64,000 nt of DNA from Lentibacter algarum (GCF_018860975.1 NZ_JAHKQI010000009.1:124001-188000); one strand, 5' to 3'. Counted from the stretch's first letter, positions 8,820 through 17,130 are shown. Notes: generated by a model from the letters alone, not told the origin. Numbers and translations are program-made.

Positions 8820-9759
8820 CCTTCTTTGCCTCGGTCTTCTTCTGGGTGTGCTCGCCAGCGCACCCGCCCGAAGTGCTGACTTGGCCCTGCCGCTCAATGC
8901 GTCACCAACGCATGAAAGCAGCCGCGCTTCAGCAACTTACATCGCCCCGATCGCACCCTATGCCGAGGGCCTTTTGCCAGCCTTCGAAATCAGCGGCCGC
9001 GTGACCAAACAGGCCTTCCGCGTTGACACACAAGGCGTCACCCCCCAACAGCTGCTCGCCCCCGTTGAAGACAGCCTCGCCGAAGCGGGCTTTGAGTTCC
9101 TGTTCAAATGCGAAGACAGGTTTTGTGGTGGATTTGACTTTCGCTTCGCTACCGATGTCATCACAGCACCCGATATGTTCGTGGATTTGTTTGACTATAC
9201 CTTCCTGACGGCCAAACGCGACGCAGGCGAGTATATCACTGTGCTCACCAGCCGCGACGCAACAGCCGGATACATCCAGATCATTCAAGTCACCCCCGAA
9301 GGAGCAACGCTGCTCAGCACTGAAAAGTCAGCAGATATCAAAGCCGAAACGACAACACCGATTACGCGACCTGGCCAAAACGGTAGCCTCGCCGAACAGC
9401 TCGAAACTGTCGGGCGTTCTGTCCTGACGGGTCTGGCCTTCAACACCGGCTCTTCTGATCTTGGCGAAGCCGAGTTTGCATCTCTCAAAGACCTCGCAGC
9501 CTACCTAAGCGAAAACCCCACCCGCAAAGTTGCCCTCGTCGGCCATACCGACAGCGTGGGTTCCCTGAGCGGAAACATCACCCTGTCAAAGCGCCGCGCG
9601 GCTTCGGTGCGACAAAGGTTGATCAGCGCCTATAACATTGCCGGCGCCCGTATGGAGGCCGAAGGCATGGGCTACCTGTCGCCGCTGACATCCAACCTCA
9701 CCGAAGACGGCCGCGAAGAAAACCGCCGCGTTGAAGTGATCTTGCTCAATACAGAGTAA
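8794..9759 (+). CDS. OmpA family outer membrane/periplasmic peptidoglycan-binding protein
   Basis: A 321-residue exported protein. MSITPFRANLLCLGLLLGVL followed by ASAPARSADLA looks like a signal peptide. The C-terminal third is an OmpA-like domain: LTGLAFNTGSSDLGEAEF, then VALVGHTDSVG and LSKRRAASVRQRL, ending NRRVEVIL, which bind peptidoglycan. The middle domain (CEDRFCGGFDFRFA) has a Cys pair and is found in roseobacter OmpA-like proteins of unknown role. The frame is open upstream, but the ATG at 8794 (or 8791) gives the signal peptide; it overlaps the AhpD-like gene. Confidence 0.87.
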   Translation: MSITPFRANLLCLGLLLGVLASAPARSADLALPLNASPTHESSRASATYIAPIAPYAEGLLPAFEISGRVTKQAFRVDTQGVTPQQLLAPVEDSLAEAGFEFLFKCEDRFCGGFDFRFATDVITAPDMFVDLFDYTFLTAKRDAGEYITVLTSRDATAGYIQIIQVTPEGATLLSTEKSADIKAETTTPITRPGQNGSLAEQLETVGRSVLTGLAFNTGSSDLGEAEFASLKDLAAYLSENPTRKVALVGHTDSVGSLSGNITLSKRRAASVRQRLISAYNIAGARMEAEGMGYLSPLTSNLTEDGREENRRVEVILLNTE

Positions 9760-10151
9760 AATCTGCTGACAGTAACCACGTCGATCGAGCCCAATAACCA
9801 GCGCCACCGCTTTACCGCAGCCAGCCCACTATTCACCCGATATGCCGCGAATGGCGGGTTTGAGCCCAGTGTGTGAAATCGGTTTTTGTGCGGCGCGTGC
9901 TCGCAGGGAGAAAATGCTGCGTCAGCATAAATTTCGCTGCTGCCGCGCGGCGGGAAAACCAGCCATACGCGCAGATCACAGCAAGGATCGGGCGTCGAAT
10001 TGACAGACTGCGGGACAGAGCGGACCCCCACTTAAAAAGCCCGAATGTCGGCTTTCAGGAAACCGTTTAACAAACGGTGATTTCTATAACATTGAGAATG
10101 TCCCTTTTGGGGCCGCACCGACATTTGTAGCGCGGCAATAAAATCGCATCT
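9760..10151. other. 392-bp gap without a recognisable gene
   Basis: Separates ompA-like (+) from the cation exporter (-). Open frames here do not look like proteins. It holds a short palindrome ATGCTG-CGT-CAGCAT near 9913-9927, a G/C-rich tract, and a perfect 7-bp inverted repeat ACCGTTT-AAC-AAACGGT at 10062-10078 that could serve as a weak terminator for the minus-strand exporter. The text resembles decayed intergenic repeat material, but I cannot assign it to a named family. Confidence 0.4.
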
Positions 10152-11039
10152 TCAATCCGGAATTATCGCTCCTAAATGCTTTAACTTGTGTTCAGGTTCG
10201 ACATGGATCGTAACCTTGGCACCATCTAAGCGATCTTTTATAGACTCCTCCATACGGTCACAGATTTCATGAGCTTGAAAGACAGTCATTTCACCGGGCA
10301 CGACCAGATGGAAATCAATAAACGTTGCCGCGCCTGCGTGCCGTGTCCGAAGATCGTGCGCTTGCATTGCGCCATTCAATTGTGACGCGATAACATTACG
10401 GATCGCGTCGAGTGTCTGCGCTGAGACAGCCTCATCCATCAGACCGCTCAGGGACTCTTTGACGATTTTCGAACCTGACCAGAGAATGTTGATGGCCACG
10501 AGCGCCGCCAGTGCCGGATCCAGTATCCACCATCCTGTTGCAACAGCCAAAATAACGCCAGCGGCAACCCCGACAGAGGTAAGAACATCCGTAATCAGGT
10601 GTTTTCCATCGGCTACCAAAGCCGGTGATTTCTGTGCTCGTCCACGTGTGATCAGCACCCAAGCCCACAGCCCGTTTATGACTGTTGCGGTCATGTTCAC
10701 AAGAAGCCCTTCTACTGGGGCATCAAGCATGACTGGCTGCATAAATCCGTGGTAGGCCTCGCGAAAGATGAGCAGTGCGGCAACGATGATCATTACACCC
10801 TCAAGGACAGCACTGAAGAATTCTGCTTTGTGATGGCCGTAGGGGTGATTGGCATCAGCGGGTTTCGCCGCGATATGGATCGCGATGAGCGCGGCGAACG
10901 CTGTTGCGACATTGACCGTGCTTTCGAGTGCATCTGATAAAAGTGCAACCGAACCAGTTATCCAGTAGGCAAGGGCTTTCAATCCCAAGACAGCGAAGCC
11001 GACGAAAATACTGCCAATTGCAAGTTTGATTGTGGTCAT
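10152..11039 (-). CDS. Cation diffusion facilitator family metal exporter
   Basis: A 295-residue inner-membrane protein of the CDF family, which exports Zn(II), Fe(II), Co(II) or Mn(II) in exchange for protons. Helix II carries SDALEST and helix V region carries ADGKHLITDVLTSVG with the HxxxD metal-site pattern; the loop HPYGHHKAEFF is typical. The C-terminal cytoplasmic domain (ITVHVEPE-like end, here VTIHVEPEHK) is complete. The ATG at 11039 has GAGGAA upstream; the longer frame to 11102 is less likely. Metal specificity cannot be assigned. It lies beside a recombinase remnant, so it may be accessory. Confidence 0.92.
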   Translation of the reverse strand: MTTIKLAIGSIFVGFAVLGLKALAYWITGSVALLSDALESTVNVATAFAALIAIHIAAKPADANHPYGHHKAEFFSAVLEGVMIIVAALLIFREAYHGFMQPVMLDAPVEGLLVNMTATVINGLWAWVLITRGRAQKSPALVADGKHLITDVLTSVGVAAGVILAVATGWWILDPALAALVAINILWSGSKIVKESLSGLMDEAVSAQTLDAIRNVIASQLNGAMQAHDLRTRHAGAATFIDFHLVVPGEMTVFQAHEICDRMEESIKDRLDGAKVTIHVEPEHKLKHLGAIIPD

Positions 11040-11298
11040 GTTGGCCGTTCCTCTAGTCCTGATCACGGCAGTTAGACTGCGCGATGCAGTGGTGCAAGCC
11101 ACTGACTTTGCGAGTGAAAGTCATGTTCAAGTTAATCTATATTTCTATAGCTGGAATGCTCCCAAAACTCCGTTTCTAACAGGGGCGTAAAACGTCTCAT
11201 TTTTTGCTGCCACAAATCACGTTCGAAACCTAACCAGTTTTCAAAGGTTTTTGGCTCACTCGTGCAAGCAGACATCCATGCATCACGCAGCATCGGTA
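11040..11298. other. Intergenic region with one doubtful small minus-strand ORF
   Basis: Contains the promoter region of the minus-strand cation exporter. A minus-strand frame at 11132-11320 (62 codons) has a tryptophan-rich, amphipathic C-terminal part (ENWLGFERDLWQQKMRRF) that looks more protein-like than chance but matches nothing I recognise; it may be the end of a gene cut by the recombinase event next to it. No clear ribosome site supports it. Confidence 0.3.
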
Positions 11299-11475
11299 AA
11301 AATGGGCCAGAAGCGTCCACTGCGTCCCAAACAGGTGTGGGCCATTTGCGCGCGGCCCGAACCAGCCGGCTACTTTCGCGACCTTGCGTTGTTTAGCGGA
11401 GCGACTGAAAGCAGGTTGCGTGGCTGCGATCTGGTCAAACTCGCAGTGGCTGACTTGGCAAGAGATGATCGCCTG
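11299..11475 (+). pseudogene. Tyrosine recombinase (phage-integrase family) remnant, N-terminal part only
   Basis: The plus-strand reading frame from about 11299 gives KRPLRPKQVWAICARPE, then YFRDLALFSGATESRLRGCD and LVKLAVADLARDDRL. These correspond to the start of a common small (about 200 residue) tyrosine-recombinase family whose N-terminus reads RPLRPKHVWAIR, RDLALFN and SKLRGCDLV. After about 59 residues similarity stops and the frame runs into the antisense 3' end of the desaturase gene. The catalytic Arg-His-Arg-Tyr half is missing, so this is a dead fragment and a mark of past mobile-element activity. Confidence 0.72.
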
Positions 11476-11480
11476 CCGCT

Positions 11481-12380
11481 TCATCTTTCCGAGAATGCAG
11501 TATCAACATAGTCCTTGGTAAAAGCCGCATAGCCGTTTGCCGTGACAGCCAGATGCGGTTTGATGAGGTCGTGCAATTCGGGCAGTTTGTAAAACGGCAC
11601 AGACGGATAGCTATGATGTTCGGTGTGGTAGGGCATGTTCCACGCAAGAAAGCGCACAAGCCTGTTGGTGAAGGTCGTGCGCGTATTCTCGAACATGTTT
11701 GCGACCGTGGGGCATAGCCCGTGTTCTGCAAGCAAATAAAAGCGCAAAAACGGTTGGCCTAGCAGCATTGGCAAGAGCCAGACATAGACCAGAAGCATTG
11801 AGGCTTGCCAAAGGCTCAGTCCAAGCAGAATGCCGTAACCGAGCAGATACAACCGCGCTTCCTTTGTGATTTTGCCTCGCCGCGCTTGAGGAACGTAAGC
11901 ATCGTGCTGTCGCCCGACCGCATTCTTGACAAGTGTTTTTGCGTGGCTGATCCAGACCGGAACACCTGATACGTGTCGAACATACTGCCCCCATGTTTCC
12001 GGCTTTGGCGCCTCAAGCTCGGGGTCTTTTCCCGGAATTTGCGTGAAACGGTGGTGCGCAAAATGGAAATACCGAAACCAGTTTGAGGGCAGGAACAACA
12101 CGAAGCCACAGACGTGGCCAACCGCATCATTTATCCAACCACTGTCAAACGGCGTCTTGTGACTGGTTTCATGCAGCAGCGTGAACAGAAACACGAGGAG
12201 GATGCCAAGAACGGGCACGAGCACCTGCCAGAATGGCACCGCAAGATAGATAAGCGCCGCGCAAATCAAGATCGCGCCCCAATGCCCCGCCAAGTGTCGC
12301 AACCCTTTGCCATCACTGCGCACCAGCAAGGCCTCGCGCTGCGCGACGTCCAAGGAGGATAGAAATGCTTTATGATCCAT
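11481..12380 (-). CDS. Membrane fatty acid desaturase
   Basis: A 299-residue integral membrane di-iron desaturase. Three histidine boxes are seen: HETSH (70-74), HFAHH (106-110) and HTEHH (252-256), with hydrophobic segments between. It would introduce a double bond into an acyl chain or a related lipid substrate using O2 and reduced ferredoxin. The ATG at 12380 is preferred to 12422 because an AGGGG site precedes it. It is divergent from a GcvA-like LysR gene, which probably controls it. The gene ends against the recombinase remnant. Confidence 0.9.
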   Translation of the reverse strand: MDHKAFLSSLDVAQREALLVRSDGKGLRHLAGHWGAILICAALIYLAVPFWQVLVPVLGILLVFLFTLLHETSHKTPFDSGWINDAVGHVCGFVLFLPSNWFRYFHFAHHRFTQIPGKDPELEAPKPETWGQYVRHVSGVPVWISHAKTLVKNAVGRQHDAYVPQARRGKITKEARLYLLGYGILLGLSLWQASMLLVYVWLLPMLLGQPFLRFYLLAEHGLCPTVANMFENTRTTFTNRLVRFLAWNMPYHTEHHSYPSVPFYKLPELHDLIKPHLAVTANGYAAFTKDYVDTAFSER

Positions 12381-12451
12381 TTTGGTGCCCCTTTTCTGCA
12401 TGACTATAGAAAAACCCTTCATTTCAATAGCGCGAATAATTGACGATTACA

Positions 12452-12464
12452 TAAGCTAAGCTTA
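12452..12464. promoter_or_regulatory. Candidate operator between desaturase and LysR regulator
   Basis: A perfect palindrome TAAGCT-A-AGCTTA lies 10 bp before the LysR start and about 72 bp before the desaturase start, within the only shared promoter region. LysR-type regulators bind dyads in such divergent promoters; assignment to this regulator is inference. Confidence 0.45.
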
Positions 12465-12473
12465 CCAATAAGC

Positions 12474-13373
12474 ATGGCCGATACTCTTTCCTTGCGGGCC
12501 CTTCAGGCATTCGAAGCCGCTGCGCGCCTTGGTAGTTTTGCGCGCGCAGCAGAAGAGTTGGGCATTTCACCCGCGGCCGTCAGCCAGCTGATCCGGGGTC
12601 TGGAAGAGCAGACAGGGCGGCGGCTCTTTGATCGCGCAAAGCGAAGCATCCAACTCAACGAGGCCGGACGAGAGGCTTTGCCTAGGCTGACTGCGGCGTT
12701 TCAGGATATCCGCGAAACATCACAGATATTGCATCATCGTGTCGCACAATCCCGACTGGTTGTTTCTGTGCCTCCCTCCGTTGCGACAAGCTGGTTGCCC
12801 CGAAGATTGCCTGAGTTTTTGGTCAAGGAGCCCAATGTCAGCCTCAGAACCCGAGAAGACCATGGCCCGCTCGATCTGGAAGCAGAGCGGATCGATATAC
12901 GATTGTCCTATGGCTCATTCCCCAATGAGGTCGCACGAATTGTTTCGGAAGTGTCGGATGATGTTGTGGCGGTGTGTACGAAAGCGTATTTTGACGATCA
13001 CAACTGTGCCGCCGATCTTGGGTTCTTTTCCACGGCCCGTCTCATTGAAACCGATTGGGGCGGTGTCGCGGCATCGTTTCCGTCCTGGACAGAATTCCTT
13101 GGTGAACCCCCAAGCCGGCAGACACATATCGTTGCGTCATCACACGCAGCACTCTCAATGGCAAAAGCCGGTCTGGGCGTTGCTCTTGTGCAGAAACTGT
13201 ATGCGGCAGAACCTTTGCGACGCGGAGACCTTGTTCTGGCGAGTCCGAAGCGTTTGGCAATGCCGCAAAGCTATTGCCTGTCAGTGCGGCAGGCCGTTTC
13301 AACACGGCCCATGGTCGTTCAATTTGCGACGTGGCTAACAGCCTGTCTGCAGGCAGACATAGCGGGCCACTAA
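12474..13373 (+). CDS. LysR family transcriptional regulator, GcvA-like
   Basis: A 299-residue LysR regulator. The N-terminal winged helix-turn-helix is typical (LRALQAFEAAARLGSFARAA, then ISPAAVSQLIRGLEEQTG, about 7-50), with the GcvA-group wording RRLFDR and LNEAGREALPRL. The effector-binding domain spans about 90-295. Divergent orientation with a 93-bp gap points to control of the adjacent desaturase. The effector is unknown. Confidence 0.9.
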   Translation: MADTLSLRALQAFEAAARLGSFARAAEELGISPAAVSQLIRGLEEQTGRRLFDRAKRSIQLNEAGREALPRLTAAFQDIRETSQILHHRVAQSRLVVSVPPSVATSWLPRRLPEFLVKEPNVSLRTREDHGPLDLEAERIDIRLSYGSFPNEVARIVSEVSDDVVAVCTKAYFDDHNCAADLGFFSTARLIETDWGGVAASFPSWTEFLGEPPSRQTHIVASSHAALSMAKAGLGVALVQKLYAAEPLRRGDLVLASPKRLAMPQSYCLSVRQAVSTRPMVVQFATWLTACLQADIAGH

Positions 13374-13520
13374 GCCCTGCAACGAGCGAAACCGTCTGCT
13401 CTGAACAGGAATTCAACCTCGCTCAAGGGTCGTGCATGCAACGGCCTCTGCGGGATATGTAGCGCATCATTGCAATCGCTGATCGGATGGCTGCATAGGG
13501 GGCGGGGCGCAAGTTCCCCG

Positions 13521-14414
13521 TCACAGCATCAGGTCCGATTTCTGGGAAACGAAATGATCGATCAACCGACGGGTCAGCGCCTTTTGTGGGCCAATATCCG
13601 GCCAGACGGCGTAAATGCCAAGATCAGGTAGGCTCCAATCGGGCAGCACCCGAACCAAACGGCCCTGCGCTAGGTCATGTTCAATTTCTCCGAGCGGGAG
13701 GTGCCAGATACCAAGCCCCGCCAGCACTGCGGCCTTTGCGGAGGTCACTGTGGTGACCTCGATACGCACATTCGAGGGCTCAAACTGTATCGCCCCCCCG
13801 CCCTGTTCCAGCGTTATCACCGACGGAATTTGAGTGACTGAAATGAAGTCCTGCTTCGCGAGGTCATCGGGGGATCTGATCGGCGTACGAGCAGCCAAGT
13901 AGTCGGGTGAAGCAACCAGCCAGCGCTTGAAATCGGCAATGCGGCGGCTCTTCAGGCTACTGCTGCGCAGGGTGCCTAAGCGGACCGCCAAGTCAAACCC
14001 GCCTTTCACAAGATCGGCTGGCGTGTCGCTGCAATGAAGCGAGATCGCTACCATCGGATACAGCCGTGCAAACTCCCAAAGCGCGGCATGCAGGCGACCT
14101 TGTTCACCAAAGGCGGGCATTGCGACACGAAGCGACCCGACAGGTTCATCATTGCCAGCATTGATCGCATCAAGAGCTTCTTCGCCAGCGGTGACCATCC
14201 GACGGGCGGGATCAAGGGCGATCTGGCCTTCAGGCGTAAGCGACATCGAGCGCGTAGATCGAAAGAACAGCGTAACACCCTGACGCTCCTCCAAACGCGA
14301 AAGATGATGACTGATCACAGAGGTGGATAGCTTTAGCCGGCGTCCTGCCGCACTCAGGCTTCCTGTATCCGCAATCGCTACAAACACAGCGAGGCTGCGG
14401 TAATCATCAATCAT
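13521..14414 (-). CDS. LysR family transcriptional regulator
   Basis: A 297-residue LysR regulator. The helix-turn-helix occupies about residues 5-60 (LAVFVAIADTGSLSAAGRRL, STSVISHHLSRLEERQG, LFFRSTRSMSLTPEG), followed by the two-lobe effector domain. It is divergent from a three-gene operon (DUF2218 protein, SnoaL-like protein, NmrA-like oxidoreductase). A strong dyad between them (14427-14446) fits autoregulation and operon control. Effector unknown; the operon content suggests an electrophile or redox-active small molecule. Confidence 0.92.
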   Translation of the reverse strand: MIDDYRSLAVFVAIADTGSLSAAGRRLKLSTSVISHHLSRLEERQGVTLFFRSTRSMSLTPEGQIALDPARRMVTAGEEALDAINAGNDEPVGSLRVAMPAFGEQGRLHAALWEFARLYPMVAISLHCSDTPADLVKGGFDLAVRLGTLRSSSLKSRRIADFKRWLVASPDYLAARTPIRSPDDLAKQDFISVTQIPSVITLEQGGGAIQFEPSNVRIEVTTVTSAKAAVLAGLGIWHLPLGEIEHDLAQGRLVRVLPDWSLPDLGIYAVWPDIGPQKALTRRLIDHFVSQKSDLML

Positions 14415-14426
14415 CTTTCTAATTCC

Positions 14427-14446
14427 TGTAAGAATGTTTTCTTACA
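14427..14446. promoter_or_regulatory. Candidate LysR operator, 8-bp perfect dyad
   Basis: TGTAAGAA (14427-14434), spacer TGTT, TTCTTACA (14439-14446) is a perfect inverted repeat lying 13 bp from the LysR start codon and about 62 bp from the divergent operon. It contains T-N11-A spacing as expected for LysR sites. A second perfect 7-bp repeat, CTTCTGT (14470-14476) and ACAGAAG (14492-14498), lies between it and the DUF2218 gene and overlaps that gene's ribosome site. Confidence 0.6.
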
Positions 14447-14508
14447 TCATGGGATAATCAAAAAGGCAGCTTCTGTCTATTTCTGGGGTCAACAGAAGGA
14501 AGTCAGAA

Positions 14509-14802
14509 ATGTTCACACGTACAGCCAACATCACAACCGACCGCGCAAGTACCTACCTGCAGCAACTCTGCAAACACTTCGCCCACAAGATCGAGGTGCA
14601 GTTTGACCCGCAATCAGGGCACATCGCATTCCCCTTCGGTCAGTGTGATCTGGTCGCTCAAGACGCCACGCTGACACTGACGGCAACGGCCAATAACCAA
14701 GCAGACCTGACAAAAACAACCCGCGTGATTGCCAGCCACCTCGAGCGGTTCGCATTTCGTGAAAATCCCGAAATCAATTGGCAGCCTCTAACCGCCGGCT
14801 GA
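14509..14802 (+). CDS. DUF2218 domain-containing protein
   Basis: A 97-residue protein matching DUF2218, a small family recognised by YLQQLCKHFAHKIEV (about 16-30) and the C-terminal ASHLERFAFRENPEINW. Homologues are often near siderophore-uptake or oxidoreductase genes, but the function is unknown. GAAGGAAG precedes the ATG. It leads the operon under the divergent LysR regulator. Confidence 0.85.
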   Translation: MFTRTANITTDRASTYLQQLCKHFAHKIEVQFDPQSGHIAFPFGQCDLVAQDATLTLTATANNQADLTKTTRVIASHLERFAFRENPEINWQPLTAG

Positions 14803-14840
14803 TCCCTCTCCAACAACCCAAAGCGACACTGGAGAACTCC

Positions 14841-15311
14841 ATGAACATCAAAACATTCATCGCATCCGCCGTCATCGCAACTGCCGCAACAGGCGCATTC
14901 GCGGACAACAAAGACACCGTAACCGCATTCTACGACTTGCTCAGCAACCCCGGTCAGCAAGAACAAGTCGACGCTTTCGTCGCCGCAACATCCGCAGATT
15001 GGGTCAGCATCGGCGACTACTCCGGCAACGCCAAAACCCGCGATGCCTTCCTCGGGCAAGTCGGCGGTTTTGCCAAGCTGATGCCCGACCTGAACTGGGC
15101 CATTCAAGACATGCACCAAGACGGCGACACCGTGATCGTGCGCAGCCGTGCAACCGGCACCCCCGTCGCGCCGTTCTTTGGTATCGATGGCGAGGGCCGC
15201 AGCTTTGACATCATGACAATCGACATCCACGAGATGGAAGACGGCGTTATCACCCAAACCTACCACATTGAAGATTGGGCAGGCGCGTTGCAGCAGTTGG
15301 CTGGCAAATAA
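14841..15311 (+). CDS. Exported SnoaL-like / NTF2-fold polyketide cyclase family protein
   Basis: A 156-residue protein. MNIKTFIASAVIATAATGAFA is a clear signal peptide with cleavage before DNKD. The mature part is a SnoaL-type NTF2 fold (DTVTAFYDLLSNPGQ, LMPDLNWAIQDMHQDGDTVI, then SRATGTP and ITQTYHIEDW). Cytoplasmic relatives include cyclases and isomerases; a periplasmic copy suggests binding or conversion of a small molecule there. The longer TTG frame from 14778 overlaps the upstream gene and would bury the signal peptide, so the ATG at 14841 with GGAGA upstream is used. Confidence 0.85.
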   Translation: MNIKTFIASAVIATAATGAFADNKDTVTAFYDLLSNPGQQEQVDAFVAATSADWVSIGDYSGNAKTRDAFLGQVGGFAKLMPDLNWAIQDMHQDGDTVIVRSRATGTPVAPFFGIDGEGRSFDIMTIDIHEMEDGVITQTYHIEDWAGALQQLAGK

Positions 15312-15392
15312 GCCAACCCAGCAAAAGCCCGGATAAATCCGAAGGGTGCGGGCCGATGTTGCGCCCGCATGCTTCATTCAAGGAGAGAGTTT

Positions 15393-16250
15393 ATGACAAT
15401 CGCAGTAACCGCCGTTTCCGGCCAGTTGGGCGGCGCAATCGCCCGCAATCTGATCAAAACCTACCCGCAAGAAACACTCATCGGCCTTGCCCGCACACCG
15501 GCCAATGCCAAGGGTCTCGGCACCGAAATCGGCATCGAAATACGCCCCGGCGATTACGGCAAGCCAGAGCAGTTGCATGCGTCTTTGGAAGGTGTCGACA
15601 CCCTGTTGCTCGTCTCCGGAATGGATGCGCCAGACCTACGCATCGGCCAGCACCGCAATGTCATTGAGGCCGCGAAATCTGCAGGCGTGCAAAAGATCGT
15701 CTACACCAGCATCCAAGGCGTCGAAGAAGGCACCGCCTTTTCGGCTGTCGTGCAAAGCAACCGTCAAACCGAGGCCGATGTGCGCGCCTGCGGGCTGGAC
15801 TACGCCATCGGGCGCAACGGCATCTATATTGAACCAGACGTCGAATACATCGAAAGCTACAAAGCCAGAGGCGAGATCGCCAACAGCGCAGGGAATGGCA
15901 AATGCGGCTACACGACACGTGCTGAACTGGCCCATGCCTATGCCTGCCTTCTGACCAGCGACACCTTCAACGGCCAGACCTTCAATCTTTATGGGCCACA
16001 GATCACCCAGACGCAGCTTGCGGCCTATCTGAACGGTGCATTCGGCACGACATTAACCTACCGCGAGATGACGCCGGAAGACTTCATCGCCGATCGCACC
16101 GCCGAACTCGGCGATTTCATCGGCCCGATCATCGGCGGCATCTATGAAGGTATCCGGCGTGGCATCTATGACGCGCCAAGCGACTTTGCAGCCGTGGCGG
16201 GCCGCCCCCACCAAAGCTGGGAGGACTATTTTCAATCGCTAAGCAGTTAA
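15393..16250 (+). CDS. NmrA-like NAD(P)-binding oxidoreductase (QorB type)
   Basis: A 285-residue atypical short-chain dehydrogenase. The N-terminal dinucleotide motif TAVSGQLGGAIARNL (GxxGxxG form), ARTP after strand 2, and VDTLLLVSGMD then QKIVYTSIQG match NmrA/QOR2 proteins, which reduce quinones or sense NADP(H). The SDR catalytic YxxxK is not in its usual place, as is normal for this group. AAGGAGAGA precedes the ATG at 15393. Third gene of the LysR-divergent operon. Confidence 0.88.
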   Translation: MTIAVTAVSGQLGGAIARNLIKTYPQETLIGLARTPANAKGLGTEIGIEIRPGDYGKPEQLHASLEGVDTLLLVSGMDAPDLRIGQHRNVIEAAKSAGVQKIVYTSIQGVEEGTAFSAVVQSNRQTEADVRACGLDYAIGRNGIYIEPDVEYIESYKARGEIANSAGNGKCGYTTRAELAHAYACLLTSDTFNGQTFNLYGPQITQTQLAAYLNGAFGTTLTYREMTPEDFIADRTAELGDFIGPIIGGIYEGIRRGIYDAPSDFAAVAGRPHQSWEDYFQSLSS

Positions 16251-16372
16251 ATGCGACGGAAACACCGGCGCTGTTCGTATGACCATAAAGCCAGTAAAAG
16301 CACGCTACGATTATGCGCAATAGCCGCAAACGTGTCACAGCGCCTTCGTCGAGACCAACCGGAGCCAAGCCC

Positions 16373-16978
16373 ATGTCAGCACTGAAATCCTTCTTCAACA
16401 GCCCCTACACCTTTTGGGTGATCCTGAGTTTGCCCGCCATTCCCATGCTCGCCATGCTGACGTCGGGCGACCCGAAAGCCATCCATCAACTGCTACATCC
16501 GACAGGCGAATTCGCCGCGCGGTTCATGATCATCTCTATGATGATCACCCCGCTGATGATGCTGTTCAAGGGGGCAAGTTGGCCGCGTTGGATGATGAAA
16601 CGCCGCCGCTATCTTGGTGTCGCGGCCTTTGGCTACGCGCTTGCGCACACGATCCTGTATCTGATTGACGAAAACATGGTGGCGTTTTCAGGCGGCGAGA
16701 TTTCCAAATTCTATATCTGGACAGGCTGGGTCGCGTTTTTGGTGTTTATCCCGCTTGCGATCACATCAACTGACGGCTGGGTCAAATCCTTGGGAACCCG
16801 CTGGAAAAGCTTGCAACGGTTTGTCTATCTGGCCGCTGTAATGACGCTGCTGCACTGGGCGGCCTTACACGACTGGGGCGGCGTTGGTGCGGCATTGGTG
16901 CACTTCGGCCCCCTCGCCGCATTAGAGCTTTATCGCGTCGGATCAAACCTGCGACGCCAGCGGCTTCGGGCAGCCTGA
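16373..16978 (+). CDS. Ferric-reductase-like transmembrane protein (MsrQ/YedZ-like)
   Basis: A 201-residue membrane protein of the ferric reductase-like transmembrane family. About five to six hydrophobic segments are visible, with likely haem-ligand histidines in GVAAFGYALAHTILYLID and VYLAAVMTLLHWAALHD and a conserved RRRYLG between helices. The best-known relative, MsrQ, feeds electrons to the periplasmic methionine sulfoxide reductase MsrP; no msrP is adjacent, so the partner is unknown. A GGAGCC site precedes the ATG at 16373. Confidence 0.83.
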   Translation: MSALKSFFNSPYTFWVILSLPAIPMLAMLTSGDPKAIHQLLHPTGEFAARFMIISMMITPLMMLFKGASWPRWMMKRRRYLGVAAFGYALAHTILYLIDENMVAFSGGEISKFYIWTGWVAFLVFIPLAITSTDGWVKSLGTRWKSLQRFVYLAAVMTLLHWAALHDWGGVGAALVHFGPLAALELYRVGSNLRRQRLRAA

Positions 16979-16986
16979 GCAATTAA

Positions 16987-17014
16987 GGGCGGCGCAGGAT
17001 TTTCAACGCCGCCC
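16987..17014. terminator. Possible bidirectional terminator hairpin
   Basis: GGGCGGCG (16987-16994) and CGCCGCCC (17007-17014) form an 8-bp G/C stem just after the msrQ-like stop and just beyond the 3' end of the minus-strand quinone reductase stub. The T tract is weak on both sides, so efficiency is uncertain. Confidence 0.5.
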
Positions 17015-17025
17015 CCGTGTTTACC

Positions 17026-17130
17026 CTAGAAGCCCTCAAGAACCAGTTTGCCCTTGGCCCTGTTGCTTTCAAGAATAGCATGCGCCTGTTTCACCGTCGC
17101 CGCATCGATCTTGCCCAAAACCTCGGGTTT
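17026..17130 (-). pseudogene. 3' stub of a zinc-type alcohol dehydrogenase / NADPH:quinone reductase
   Basis: Read on the minus strand from 17130, 34 codons and a stop give KPEVLGKIDAATVKQAHAIL then ESNRAKGKLVLEGF. This is the conserved C-terminus of medium-chain quinone oxidoreductases (AHxxLESGKAKGKxVLEGF). Nothing upstream of 17130 continues the protein and there is no start, so the first roughly 290 codons have been lost. The stub sits at the right edge of the accessory-looking stretch and about 60 bp from an iteron array. Confidence 0.75.

Noticed and set aside
9873-10070. Small plus-strand ORF in the ompA-exporter gap
   Set aside because: Arg/Cys-rich product, no ribosome site, overlaps a palindrome-rich decayed region.
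14658-15377. Minus-strand frame of 239 codons
   Set aside because: Antisense to the DUF2218 and SnoaL-like genes; the sequence is Val/Gly/Cys-rich and matches no family.
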